From Chimonanthus salicifolius (Eukaryota; Streptophyta; Magnoliopsida; Laurales; Calycanthaceae), in assembly GCA_013350335.1 (NCBI GenBank), contig CM023534.1:5919542-5983541 (forward strand): a stretch of 64,000 bases of DNA. The letters are read 5' to 3'. The position numbers and the translations under genes are program-made. Below the pieces are notes generated by a model that was given only the letters and a program-made list of their open reading frames with translations, had not been told where the DNA came from and did no database searches. Within the stretch, counting starts at the first letter, position 1. Each line of letters begins with the position of its first letter. This document shows positions 48,934 through 59,327 of this stretch, one piece after another.

Positions 48934-49097
48934 TGCACATGGATAGTTGAGTTGATCTAAGATTATATTAGAAGTCATGAGTTTGACTCTTCCCAAGATT
49001 TCTCAATACACGAGCCTTTCAAGTGGTTTTGTAAATCTATAATATTAGTCGCACATTTAAACTGGAGGGAAGATACTTATGTTATCAGAAAAAAAAA
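48934..49097 (+). mobile_element. SINE, TGATACACGAG family (copy 2)
   Basis: A-box-like GGATAGTTGAGTTGATC and B-box-like GAGTTTGACTCTTCCC are followed by TCTCAATACACGAGCCTTTC, AAGTGGTTTTGTAAATC and a tail ending ACTTATGTTATCAGAAAAAA. It is the fuller of the two copies. Confidence 0.7.
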
Positions 49098-49267
49098 TTG
49101 CACACTTCTAAGAATCATTCAGCCCTTGTGATTTGGTTAATGAAAAATTGATTTGTCTAATTTATTGTTTTTTTTATAGCCCACCTACGACCATAGAGTA
49201 GATAGAATGAGCAATGAAATTTTAACCACTTATATTTATAGAGTCCTCTACATATTTCACTAAATCA

Positions 49268-49643
49268 TAGGGCTGCAACTCGGGTCAGGTTGTGGCCTGA
49301 CCCGCATGACCCGACCCAAGAAATCATGCGGATCGGGTCAAGAATTTTGGGTCAGCAAGTCGGGTCGGGCTGAGAAGATAAAAACCTGCATGAAAGTCCG
49401 GTCGGATCGGGTTGAGGATTTTATAAGTTAACCCGACCCGACACAACTCGACCCGGCTAAAATTAGTCTAAAATGGATTCAAAATGCGGGTCGAGTCAGA
49501 ATTCGGGTTAAAATTCAAGTCAGGTCAGGTTGTAAGATTCAGATTGAGAATTTGGGTCGGGTCGGGTCAGGTTCCATATATATCAACTCGGGTCAGGTTG
49601 AGTATTAAGGAACCCGACCTGCCCAACCCGAATTGCAGCCCTA
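49268..49643. mobile_element. hAT-like MITE, GGGTC/GACCC family (copy 3, exact duplication)
   Basis: Perfect octamers CTAAATCA flank it (49260-49267 and 49644-49651). The ends TAGGGCTGCAACTCGGGTC and GAATTGCAGCCCTA are inverted. The interior is packed with GGGTC/GACCC words in both orientations. This copy best defines the family. Confidence 0.9.
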
Positions 49644-49651
49644 CTAAATCA

Positions 49652-51737
49652 CATAATCCCGTTTCTACATATGATAGGTGTGATGTAGAAGAATATCTCA
49701 CTTGAAAGTCTCATTACTACTAACTGTTCAGTAGCTTAAATACATAAAATAAAGAAAGAGTGACAAATCAAGAATTTTCTATTCCCTATTGTCTATAAGT
49801 ACGAGGAAAGATCCAGTGAATGATATTGACTGAGAAATTCAAATCTAACTATTGTTAAATACAATTTTGTGGGAGACATGGACTCACCAAACACAAACAC
49901 ACAAAAAGAAAATAAGCTTGCTAACTACGTTATTACAAAGATCAATAATCATAAATAAGTATTAATTAATCAACATCAATGTCATCATTACCCTTTTTAA
50001 TATGATACTTGAAATCGAAGATTGCATAACAATTGAGTTCTTCAAAAGAAAGAAGAACAAAACCCTTCTTAGCTTTTTGCTTAAAATTCAAAGGTTTTTT
50101 TTTATTGTAAAATTGGAACCCATGGTTAAACAATCCAAGTGGAATATACTAAGACAATACAAGCAACTCCAAAAAAAAAAAAAATTCATTAAATTTGAAA
50201 TAATGACGGTCATATATAAAATAATAGTAATAAATTTAGTTTTAAGAAGTGAGAATCTTGAATTCAATTTCACTCCATCTCAAAGGACCCCTTTTCTATC
50301 TTATTTAACTCGAAAAGTTGAAATATAATATAATATTATTTAGTGATACTGTTGATGAAGATATTGGGACAATGGAATGAAGACATCATTGGCAATCCAC
50401 ACTCAAATGAAAAGGCAAAAGTTTGGGCCCTACTTGTTAATTGCCAAGCCCACCCCAGACCAACATAATCTAAGTTTTGAATATGCTTCGACACTTGGTC
50501 CAAAACCCTAGCCCAGTCAACTCAAGCTACCCTACTTAGATAGCTGGCATCCTTAGGCAAGATTCATGTCTTTAAGAAATGGTAAAAAATAACCCTATAA
50601 GTTGTAACAACATTTTAGATTAATATATAAAAATTTAATAAATTTTCCTTTTAAAGATGTCGTTTGTATAATGGTTAGAAAAGAAAATCTTTTGCTCCAT
50701 CACTCATGCTTATGGAAAAGGAGATAATTTAAAAAAATGCTAACTGATACGCCATGTCGATAATGTCAATATATCAATCACATTAATGTTGGAAAATTAA
50801 AAAAAATCAAACACCGCCCCTGTAAATTATATCAATCGCATCAAAGCATCTCCATTCAATTCAATGAACACACAATATCATTTTATTAAATTATTTTAAT
50901 AAGAATTTTCAAAACTGAAATTATTTTAGAGCAATTTTTTTAAAAAAATATATAAAAAAATATTAGATTATACAATTATCCTTTCAAACTTGAAGAACTT
51001 GTTCTAACTCCTCTTGAAATCAATTACAATATAAGATTGCAGGTTTTCCACACGTAAATTCAAAAAAATAGAAAAAAATTATAATATTCTATCTACTATT
51101 AAAAAAAAAAAAAAAACGCTCATTAAGATTTAAGAGAAATCAAACCATTTTTCAATGAAAAAAAAATATATTCAAACCTATCTTTTTCCTTTTTGCTGTT
51201 GGTGTCTTGTAGAGCATATCAAAAGAGAAGTCTCTTTTGGACTTCAACTGAACTTGTAAACATTCTAAAAGCATCTTTCATTCACGCATGCGATACCTAA
51301 TAATGAGACTTGCTACAAAAAAAATTCTGACACGACTGATGTGGTTAACACCTTAACTGGTTTCTTCGCAACACGTGCTAACCTTTCACACGTGCGGGTC
51401 TGCCCAGAAAGTGGGCCCACAGGCCCAAGAATCAAGGTGGTCAGCTCATCGGCTGTGCCACACGTGTACATGTCCTTACTCGCGTGATGAGTGGACCCTT
51501 TTTAGTTTTTATTAAAAAACCCTGATACCATTTATGACAAGAAATATTAATGTAATTGTTTTCAATGGTATAAAGTATAAATATCCACTGATTTTCGGTT
51601 AGATATTTCATTTCTACTCGACCTCTAATTTAAAATAAATTAAATCAGGATTGAGCTGATCCATTAATAATACCATTATATCTTACATGAGTTTCATAAT
51701 GAGTTGAATAAATTTCGGCCTTGTTATATTTAATTGA
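49652..51737. other. AT-rich intergenic DNA
   Basis: I see no gene. A segment at about 51040-51078 (GGTTTTCCACACGTAAATTC and poly(A)) resembles the 3' end of the SINE at 44728. The 108-codon frame at 50002-50328 is AT-driven. Confidence 0.4.
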
Positions 51738-51745
51738 GTCAGGAT

Positions 51746-52059
51746 TAGGGACTGCAACTTGAATCGGGGGGATCGGGTTGTTTAAAATTCTACCCGACGC
51801 TGAGTTGACATTTATGAAACTCAACTTGACCTGAACTTTACAACCCGACAGAACCCAAATTCTAACCCGAATCCTGATCAAACCCTCATGTTGAATCAAT
51901 TTTAACCTAATTTTAGTCGGATCGGGTTAAGGTTGGGTTACCTTATAGAATCCTCAACCTGACCTAACCCGTTAACCCAAAATTCTCAACCTGACTTACA
52001 TGTTTTCTCAGGTCGATTCATGCGGGTCACGTCAAAACTCGACCACAGTTGCAACCCTA
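51746..52059. mobile_element. hAT-like MITE, GGGTC/GACCC family (copy 4, exact duplication)
   Basis: Perfect octamers GTCAGGAT flank it (51738-51745 and 52060-52067). The ends TAGGGACTGCAACTTG and CAGTTGCAACCCTA are inverted. Internal GGGTC/GACCC words are more decayed than in the copy at 49268. Confidence 0.88.
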
Positions 52060-52067
52060 GTCAGGAT

Positions 52068-52764
52068 ATTCTGCCACGTGTCCTATTACCTAGATTATTT
52101 AGATTAAACTCAGTCCCATTTTAAGTCGAGTCAATTGAGTTCATATCAACTGGCATTCTTAACTCACGTGGTCTACGGTCGTTACACTCATCTATTAAAT
52201 CCTGATTATCAATAACAAAGTTTGACTAAGAAAATTCTCAAGAACTTTTACTTAGGAGATAATTTCTCCCGAGGTTGGAAAACTCAGTGAGTTATTTAAG
52301 TCCTACTGAGTTTTAAGGAGACTTAATGATTCATCCAAGTTAAATTTAGTTAGCCTAATTTATATTCACTGTAATTTAAACTGTTATTTACAGTGAAAAT
52401 AATTTGAATAAATAACATTTAAGTAAAAACCTCTACTGTACATTCTTCTCCATATTTTATCTTGTCTCCTTTTAATTTAAAATAATATCATTTCACATTT
52501 TGTTTTTTGTTTTCAAATTACACCGGTTTCAGTTTGAATAAATCATGAATGAATATTTTTTTCCAAAATGTCATCAATTAAAGTAATTTAACTCTTCACT
52601 GGAATAAAAAAGAAATAGATCAATAATTTACCTATAATAATAGGTTAATCTAAACAAAAAAATATAATTCAACTGAGTCACAAAGTTGACATATCCTGAT
52701 TAAAAATTTAGTCAGATGAGTTGAGTCCAAGTATTGTCATCCACACCCTCCCTTAATGATTGTT
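52068..52764. other. AT-rich spacer between two hAT-like elements
   Basis: No feature is supported. Confidence 0.4.
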
Positions 52765-52772
52765 GTTCATTC

Positions 52773-53061
52773 CAGGGGTTTAAATATCGGCCGATACATA
52801 TCGTATCGGCTGATATATATCGGTTTTGGGCATGTGAATATCGGCCGATATGTATCGTATCGGCCGATATTCACAATATCGGCCTTGATATCGGCCGTAT
52901 TATATTGGCCCGATATCAAAATATCGGCCGATATCGGCCTATATTTAATAAAACAAAGAAGAAAGAGAAAAATATCGGCCGATATATCGGCCGATAACGA
53001 TATATCGGTCGACATATCGTATCGGCCGATATATCGGATGATACCGACTTTTAAACCCCTG
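52773..53061. mobile_element. hAT-like MITE, TATCGGCCGATA family (289 bp, exact duplication)
   Basis: Perfect octamers GTTCATTC flank it (52765-52772 and 53062-53069). The first and last 12 bases are exact inverted repeats, CAGGGGTTTAAA and TTTAAACCCCTG. Nearly all of the interior is a run of TATCGGCCGATA palindromes and variants, broken once by an AAGAAAGAGAAA spacer. It is the cleanest copy of the family. Both strands give open frames with IGRY, YRPI and SADI repeats, a result of the palindrome. Confidence 0.92.
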
Positions 53062-53186
53062 GTTCATTCTAATATAACAACGTAATTCCGTAGCCATTAG
53101 ATTAGTGATTGATTAAAAAAAGATGTTATTTTTCAATATTTTTAATGTATTTCTTAATTATATAAATTTAGTAATGAACGCAAAAG

Positions 53187-53255
53187 GGATTGAAGTGATG
53201 ACCATCTTAGAAAGCAGAAATCTTAAGTTCAATTCCCACTCTACTAAAAAAACAT
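53187..53255 (+). mobile_element. SINE head fragment, relative of 54843-55026
   Basis: GGATTGAAGTGATGACCATC through AGTTCAATTCCCACTCTAC matches the tRNA-like head of the copy at 54843. It ends early in a short A-rich tail. Confidence 0.45.
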
Positions 53256-54295
53256 AATAAAAGCTGCGTATTTTAAAAAATGGACAGTGCGTATTCTAAA
53301 TTTCTAATACAAAAAGTTCTAGAGAAAACTCATCTATAGATTATGCTTCCTGTTTTTTAAGTAGGACTCATTTATTCAATAACCAAACTCATTCATTATA
53401 TTAATTTAGCTTACTAAATCCAAACTAAGTTTATAATCTATAACCCAACACATTATTGTCGATGGAACAGCTATCGTTAGGATAAATATTATCTGAATTT
53501 TTAACTTCCAAAAGAAAAAAAAAAAAAAGGCTTATCCAATAGGATGCATTTTAAATAATTCATTGGTCACATAATTTTCTATTGATAAAATATATCAAAA
53601 TATCAATCCATACGTATCATCGATTTTAGGACTGTCGATAAGTATCATTGCAACGACAAGAAGGTTTTGTCAGCCATCGGTCGATGCTGATTTTCCAATT
53701 AAAAGAATTCAACTATTTTTCGAGTTGAATCTTGCATTAAATGTGATTTGAAAAAGGTTTAGAAGCAATTTATTCAATTTTGAGTTATTTTTATTAATTT
53801 TTCGGGTTTTTGTGAGTGAGTATTTGGTTGGTGAAAGTAAACGAGAGTGGCGAAAGTAATAGAATTATGTTTGAGTGATGCATGGCAATTAGGCCATTGT
53901 TTTTGTCTGATAGTGGAGACAAGGAAGACACATCTCTCTATCCCAAAACTCGAGCTCTTGCCATGGCTTCCTTCTCTTCTCTCATGGGAATGCCGTACGC
54001 CTTTTATACCGGTTACTATCTCCCGGAACATGTGGGGAGTTCCTTTCTCTGGAGAAATCATTGGTTATTGAGCCTCTCTCTTCTCTCTCTCTCTCTCTCA
54101 TTTCCATACACTATTGAGTATTGACATTGAATGTCATCATCCATCTCAAACTTGGATGGTGATTCCTTAGATTGCCCACTTGGATTGGAAGATGACAGCC
54201 CCTGTTTCTGTAATAAAGTTGCAATATTCAACATTTATCAACTTGCTAATAGTTTTTGTCAAATTTATAAAATATTATATTTTAAACTCAATATT

Positions 54296-54440
54296 TTTTT
54301 TTATGACGGAAAGTATCCTAGTGTCTCACCTGACTAATATTTTGGAACATGTGCACACCTCCCTACACAAATGCTGGGTTCAAACAATGAGACCTAACTC
54401 TGTACCATATCCCACGGAGAGTAGCCAATCTTTTTGGAGG
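54296..54440 (-). mobile_element. SINE with 16-bp target duplication
   Basis: Perfect direct repeats TTTTAAACTCAATATT bracket it (54280-54295 and 54441-54456). On the minus strand a B-box-like GTTTGAACCC is followed by a tail ending TTTCCGTCATAA and poly(A). The SINE at 55654 has nearly the same 3' end (CTCCGTCATAA and poly(A)). Confidence 0.8.
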
Positions 54441-54721
54441 TTTTAAACTCAATATTATTAGAAAGAAACTCACCCAATTAATATGACTCAGTTTTCAGAA
54501 AAAAAATTAGTGGATTTGGAATTATTTTCTAAAGTATGGAATTTTAAAACTAAGATGATTCAAAATTTAAGATTCCAAATCAATATGCTTAGGAGGGAAT
54601 ATATATGTTGCATGAAATAGATTTTTTTTGGATTTTTAATTTTCATGATAATAGTTTTTATTTCACAAAAACAACGAATGAGTGAAAATTATAAAACATA
54701 CCTAAAATTTCTCAAGCCACA

Positions 54722-54783
54722 GTGACATGATTCAAACTCACAACCTTTAACTGTATTCTTACCAAGGTGTCTCGGGCTCAAGT
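54722..54783 (-). mobile_element. possible SINE head fragment
   Basis: On the minus strand CCTTGGTAAGAATACAGTTA and TTGTGAGTTTGAATCATGTC have A-box and B-box spacing. Nothing else defines its ends. Confidence 0.35.
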
Positions 54784-54842
54784 AAACTCTACTATATTAA
54801 AAGCACTCTTAAATAAACCACTTCTTAAAACTTTAAACCAAA

Positions 54843-55026
54843 GGGGTTGAAGTGATAGTTAGGAACTCATCTTACGAGGCAAAAATACTGAGTTCGATTC
54901 TTACTCCACCTTAAAGAGTCACTTCCTATAGAATTACTTGGTGTATATAGATATGAAGACTTCTCCATGCTCCAAAGATTAGACGAGTGCTTTAACAAGC
55001 CTAGACACTTTGGTCATAAAAAAAAT
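54843..55026 (+). mobile_element. tRNA-derived SINE (GACGAGTGCT family)
   Basis: The head GGGGTTGAAGTGATAGTTAG with B-box GAGTTCGATTCTTACTC is followed by GTCACTTCCTATAGAATTAC, AGACGAGTGCTTTAACAAGC and CTAGACACTTTGGTCAT with poly(A). Partial relatives lie at 3842-3980 and 53187-53255. No secure target duplication was found. Confidence 0.65.
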
Positions 55027-55653
55027 AACCCTGTAAAACATTTATAGCCACCCAATCTAAGGCTTTAAAATATTCATCTAAATATAAATTAATGACCCAT
55101 AGTCACCAAATTAAGCTGGATGATTAGTAAATTTTATTATGCTATTTTTTAATAACTCCCTAATCTAAAAGCTCCCCTTACAACTCATGCAATTGATGTC
55201 CTCATATCACGATTCAAAAACAGTAAAGTTAAAAAAAGCATTCAGAAACAGCAACTGACATTATAATAATGGCTGGGTCACCATAGCCAAATACTCAAGC
55301 CATTTATTAAAGTTTGGCCCAACAACAAACGACGCATGGACGAGTCCAACCTGGGCCTAGGGAGATGAGTTCTGCAAATCCAAAGTCCAAACCCATACTG
55401 AAATAACAAATTGGAAATCCTTCAATACCCAAACTGAAATGAAGAATGGGAAATCTTTCAACCCTCACTTGTAATTCAAATAAGGTTGTTGAAAAAGTTA
55501 ACTTTGTGATAGAAAAAACGAAAGAAAATAAGATACCATGAATCCATGTCAGAAAAAAAAAATATCAACAGAATCAAAGAAATTGAAGTGTACCAAGCAT
55601 GGCTAATTAGGAACATCTGAGGCTCAGGCCCAAGCCCAACCCTAACATAATTT

Positions 55654-55823
55654 TTTTTTATGACGGAGGGGAGGAACTTCGAGCATAGTTCTACTAAACC
55701 CCCCTTCGTGTCACGTTCCATAATCCCACAAGATAGCCACCGGATTACACCACGAGGACTAGAACTCGCACCATCCCGCTTCCTGAGACAGAATGTTACC
55801 AACTGAACTACCCCATATGGAGT
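55654..55823 (-). mobile_element. tRNA-derived SINE with 15-bp target duplication
   Basis: Perfect direct repeats ACCCTAACATAATTT lie at 55639-55653 and 55824-55838. On the minus strand the A-box GGTAGTTCAGTTGGTAAC and B-box GCGAGTTCTAGTCC are well kept, and the 3' end is CTCCGTCATAA with poly(A). The exact duplication and good promoter boxes indicate a recent insertion. Confidence 0.9.
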
Positions 55824-55838
55824 ACCCTAACATAATTT

Positions 55839-56225
55839 CCATATACATATTTAATTAAATTTTCTTTCTACGTACAACAGATTAAGTTACCGGTTCTCAC
55901 CTTACAAAATTGGGTATCTGTAGACGTGTAGCAGATGTCCTAGCTGAAAAGCTGTGGGCCATGTTACAAGATGAGACCTATTCCCATGATCAAAAGACTT
56001 CTCAAACTATCCAAACGAAGCCCATTGAATCATTCCAACACTTGATATTTTTTTTTAAATCGAAATAATACTTTTGGGTGAGTATTTTTAATCTATGATG
56101 TTCAATGCAATAGTGAAGATGCACCAAATTGCATAAACTTTGAATCTAAATTTAAATTAAAAAAGCAATATATTTTTAAGTGGGTTAGATTATTAAAATG
56201 GGCCTCATAGGGAGGAGGGTCAAAA
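55839..56225. other. AT-rich intergenic DNA
   Basis: No feature is supported. Confidence 0.4.
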
Positions 56226-56425
56226 AAACACCCGAGATATCTAGGCCAATATGAGATGTATCGACCGTACGGGCGAGATCTCGGCTGATATGACCGAGAT
56301 CTCACCGATATCGGCGAGATTTGTAAAAAAAAAAAAAAAAATTAGAGAGAAAAAAAATCACCCGATATCACCGAGATATCGGCTGAAAACGGTGGACCCG
56401 AGATCTTGGGTCCACCGTTTTTTGG
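56226..56425. repeat. GAGATCTCGG/ATATCGGC repeat with perfect hairpin
   Basis: Words such as CGAGATCTCGGC, CCGAGATATC and CGATATCGGCGAG recur, a variant of the TATCGGCCGATA theme. The right part is an exact 14-bp inverted repeat: AAAACGGTGGACCC (56386-56399) and GGGTCCACCGTTTT (56408-56421), separated by eight bases. I could not define termini or a target duplication. Confidence 0.55.
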
Positions 56426-56729
56426 ACCCATGTAGGGAGCCCACTCACCGAGTTGGGCTTCCTGGATGGACTTTGACAATTCACCCTATAAACCTTCCAC
56501 ACAACAATTCCAATTTTCCTATCATGCATCATTTCTGGTGTTCCTAATGGCATCCTTCATCTCCCTTCCGTTGAGACAACAATTGAACTTTTTCATTTAT
56601 TCCTAATTTTTTACACCATGATACTAATATCCCCATCAACACAATATATTTATATCTATTTCAGTTATCTATCAAATATACTACTTCCAGACTAAGTTTT
56701 AAAAATTATAAAATAATTAAAATGCAAAA

Positions 56730-56760
56730 AAAAAAAATTTATATATATATATATATATAA
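56730..56760. repeat. (AT)n microsatellite
   Basis: An alternating TA run follows a poly(A) tract. Confidence 0.8.
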
Positions 56761-57588
56761 TGAATATCTTCACTCTACATTGAAAGAGAAACAAAACTGC
56801 CCACAAGCCCTATATGTCAGATAAGCCAAGAGAGTCGAACTCACACCAATTGAGTCAAAATAATTTTTGATAGCTCCATATTTAAACACATACTTTTCAA
56901 ACAAACGCATTAACATAGGCTAAAGTGACACAACAGAAATACTGAGCTCTGCACATGAAAAGCTCAAGCGAGAGAGCTTATTTGTAATTTTATCTAAACA
57001 AAATCAGTTCAAAGAATAATTTAAAAACTCGAAAAAATTCAGACAAGTCAATCCAAGTTTACTTAACTCAGTAGAATTTCGAGTCAAAGGAGTCAATGAG
57101 TTATATTGAATTTTTTCAAATCAAGTCAAAAAAAACTCAACCGAGTCACTTGACTCGATACAATTTCGAGTCTAAGTTCAAGTTTAAAGGTTGTAAACCA
57201 TGGTTCCAAGAGATACAGCTTCCTAAGAACAGCACACTTTTTTCAGAAACTCCACACAAAAAAAGGTTTCTTAGGAAAATGAACAGATCTACTAGAATTC
57301 ATTTCTCTAGAGAGTGCATCTCCCAAGTCATTCACATGAAGAGTGGATTTTGGAAAATAAACCAACCGGTTAAAATTCAATTTCCTAATAAAGTGTGGTG
57401 GGCCCCTCTGCCACAAACTTGTGATGAAAAGCACGAAGACATGCAGGACTAAGAATCTGGACCCTCTAGAAGAAGTGAACTTCTATAACACTCTAAAGTA
57501 CCCACTTTTGTTGACACCTTTCACTATGTCAGATGCAATAAAAGCAACTTAAATACTTTTTTAATAAAGAGACCTACGAGAAAGAGTC
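56761..57588. other. intergenic DNA, no gene seen
   Basis: A 118-codon plus-strand frame (57096-57452) has no recognisable motif. Confidence 0.4.
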
Positions 57589-57596
57589 TTCTGTAG

Positions 57597-58798
57597 CATA
57601 GTCACAAATACCGTTCTCGGGATATTAACGGGAACCGTTAATAACGGGATATTTTCAAATTCTCGGGTTTTTAACGGGAATTTAACGGGAAAATCTCGCG
57701 AAAAATATAAATATTTAAAATAATAATAAAAATTAATATAATAAAGGGATTTTTTCTGAAGTTTGCATTATGAGATAATTTAAATCAAATAAAGGGATTT
57801 TCAAATTTACAATCTGAAATAAATTTAATTATTTAAATAATAAAATTTATTTTAAAACTTTAAAGTTATTTTTTTAGCAGTGTGTACTTTGAAAATTTCT
57901 CAAATTAAATATCCGGACTAATTACGATAATCCGATAAAAACACTTTAAGACTTCAAGGTCTTTTGACACTCTTAAATATTTAAAACACAGTATTTTACA
58001 AATAAAGATATCCCTAGGGTATACCGAAAACATATTTAGGAGTGTCAAAAGACCTTGAAGTTTTAAAGTATTTTTATCACGTTATCGTAATTAGTCCGGA
58101 TATTCAATTTGAGAAATTTTGGAAATACACAGTGCTTAAAAAATAATGTGCATAGTGTATTAAATAATAAAATCTCCTTTAAAACTTTAAAGTTATTTTT
58201 TAGACACTGTGTATTTCCAAAATTTCTCAAATCGAATATCCGGACTAATTACGATAATTTGATAGAAATACTTTAAGACTTTAAGGTCTTTTAATACTCC
58301 TAAATATATTTTTGGCACACCCTAGAGATACCCTTATTTGTAAAATACTGTGTTTTAAATATTTAGGAGTGTCAAAAGACCTTGAAGTCTAAAAGTATTT
58401 TTATCAGGTTATCGTAATTAGTCTGAATATTTAATTTGAAAAATTTTCAAAGTACACACCGCTTAAAAAATAACTTTAAAGTTTTAAAATAAATTTTATT
58501 ATTTAAATAATTAAATTTTATCCATATTTCCTGGTGTCGTGTCCAGCGGGTGTGTGCGGATAGCGCCAGTGACTGCAGATGACGTCAACATGGGATAACC
58601 GTGTAATGGAAAAAATTTAAACGGTAAAAACGCGTTTTTAACGCGATTTTACCGTTTCTCGCGTTAAAAACGCGTTTTTAACGGTAAATTTCCGATAAAA
58701 ACGGCATAGGTGATAAAATCGCGTTTTTAACGCGGTAACGTTATTTTCCCGATATTTTCGCGGTAAAAACGAAAATATCGGCGGTATTTGTCACACTG
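57597..58798. mobile_element. hAT-like foldback element (1.2 kb)
   Basis: The ends CATAGTCACAAATACCG and, inward from the right, CAGTGTGACAAATACCG are inverted repeats. The flanking octamers TTCTGTAG (57589-57596) and TTATGTAG (58799-58806) match at seven of eight. The core (about 57830-58510) is a set of large inverted repeats: a block with ATCCGGACTAATTACGATAA and AGACTTCAAGGTCTTTTGAC occurs four times, alternating in orientation. Near the right end are dense AAAACGCGTTTTTAACGCG palindromes. No protein is encoded. Confidence 0.85.
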
Positions 58799-58806
58799 TT
58801 ATGTAG

Positions 58807-59327
58807 TAGTCCACTTTTAAAGAATCCACTCACTGGGCCCCGCAGTTCATCATAGAAAAGGAAAGCAGTGAATAATTTCAAAAAAAAAAAAAAAATTCAT
58901 TAGACATAACAATTCATCTTAAACGTCGCCTGTGAAATAAACAGCAGTGAGTTGAACAATATGGCTAGACACAGGTCAAAACTACCACAAAACCACCACC
59001 ACCTCTCTCTCTAGTGGTGAGGAATTTTCATTAGTGTCTGAATCTGAAACATTTACACTGCACCCAGCATTAAACAGAAGATGAGCAGTGTTCTAGGTCA
59101 GCATAACATTGAAAATCTGGTCAATGAAGACCATAAAACCTCTCGTGTTCTTCCATGCATTTTCCTCCTTTTTAGTAAAGAAACATTCATGCGTGTTTAT
59201 AGATAAACTAGAATGAGAAATAGGAGAATAAGGACACTCAGCTGGAAAATTTCTACTGAATGCCTTCCTGCATGTTCCTAATCCAATAACCCTTACCATT
59301 CTTTGAGATCAATGAGACATACAAACA
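58807..59327. other. 3' flank of the transporter-like gene
   Basis: This is the region downstream of the minus-strand stop at 59328 and probably contains its 3' UTR. No other gene is seen. Confidence 0.4.

Noticed and set aside
49268..49643. Telomere-like G-rich repeat
   Set aside because: The unit is GGGTC in both orientations, not the plant telomere repeat, and it is bounded by MITE ends.
52734..53085. CRISPR-like regular repeats
   Set aside because: The repeats are palindromic, irregularly spaced, without unique spacers, and lie inside an element with inverted ends and an 8-bp duplication in a plant genome.
57096..57452. 118-codon plus-strand frame
   Set aside because: No motif, AT-rich codons and no splice or homology support.
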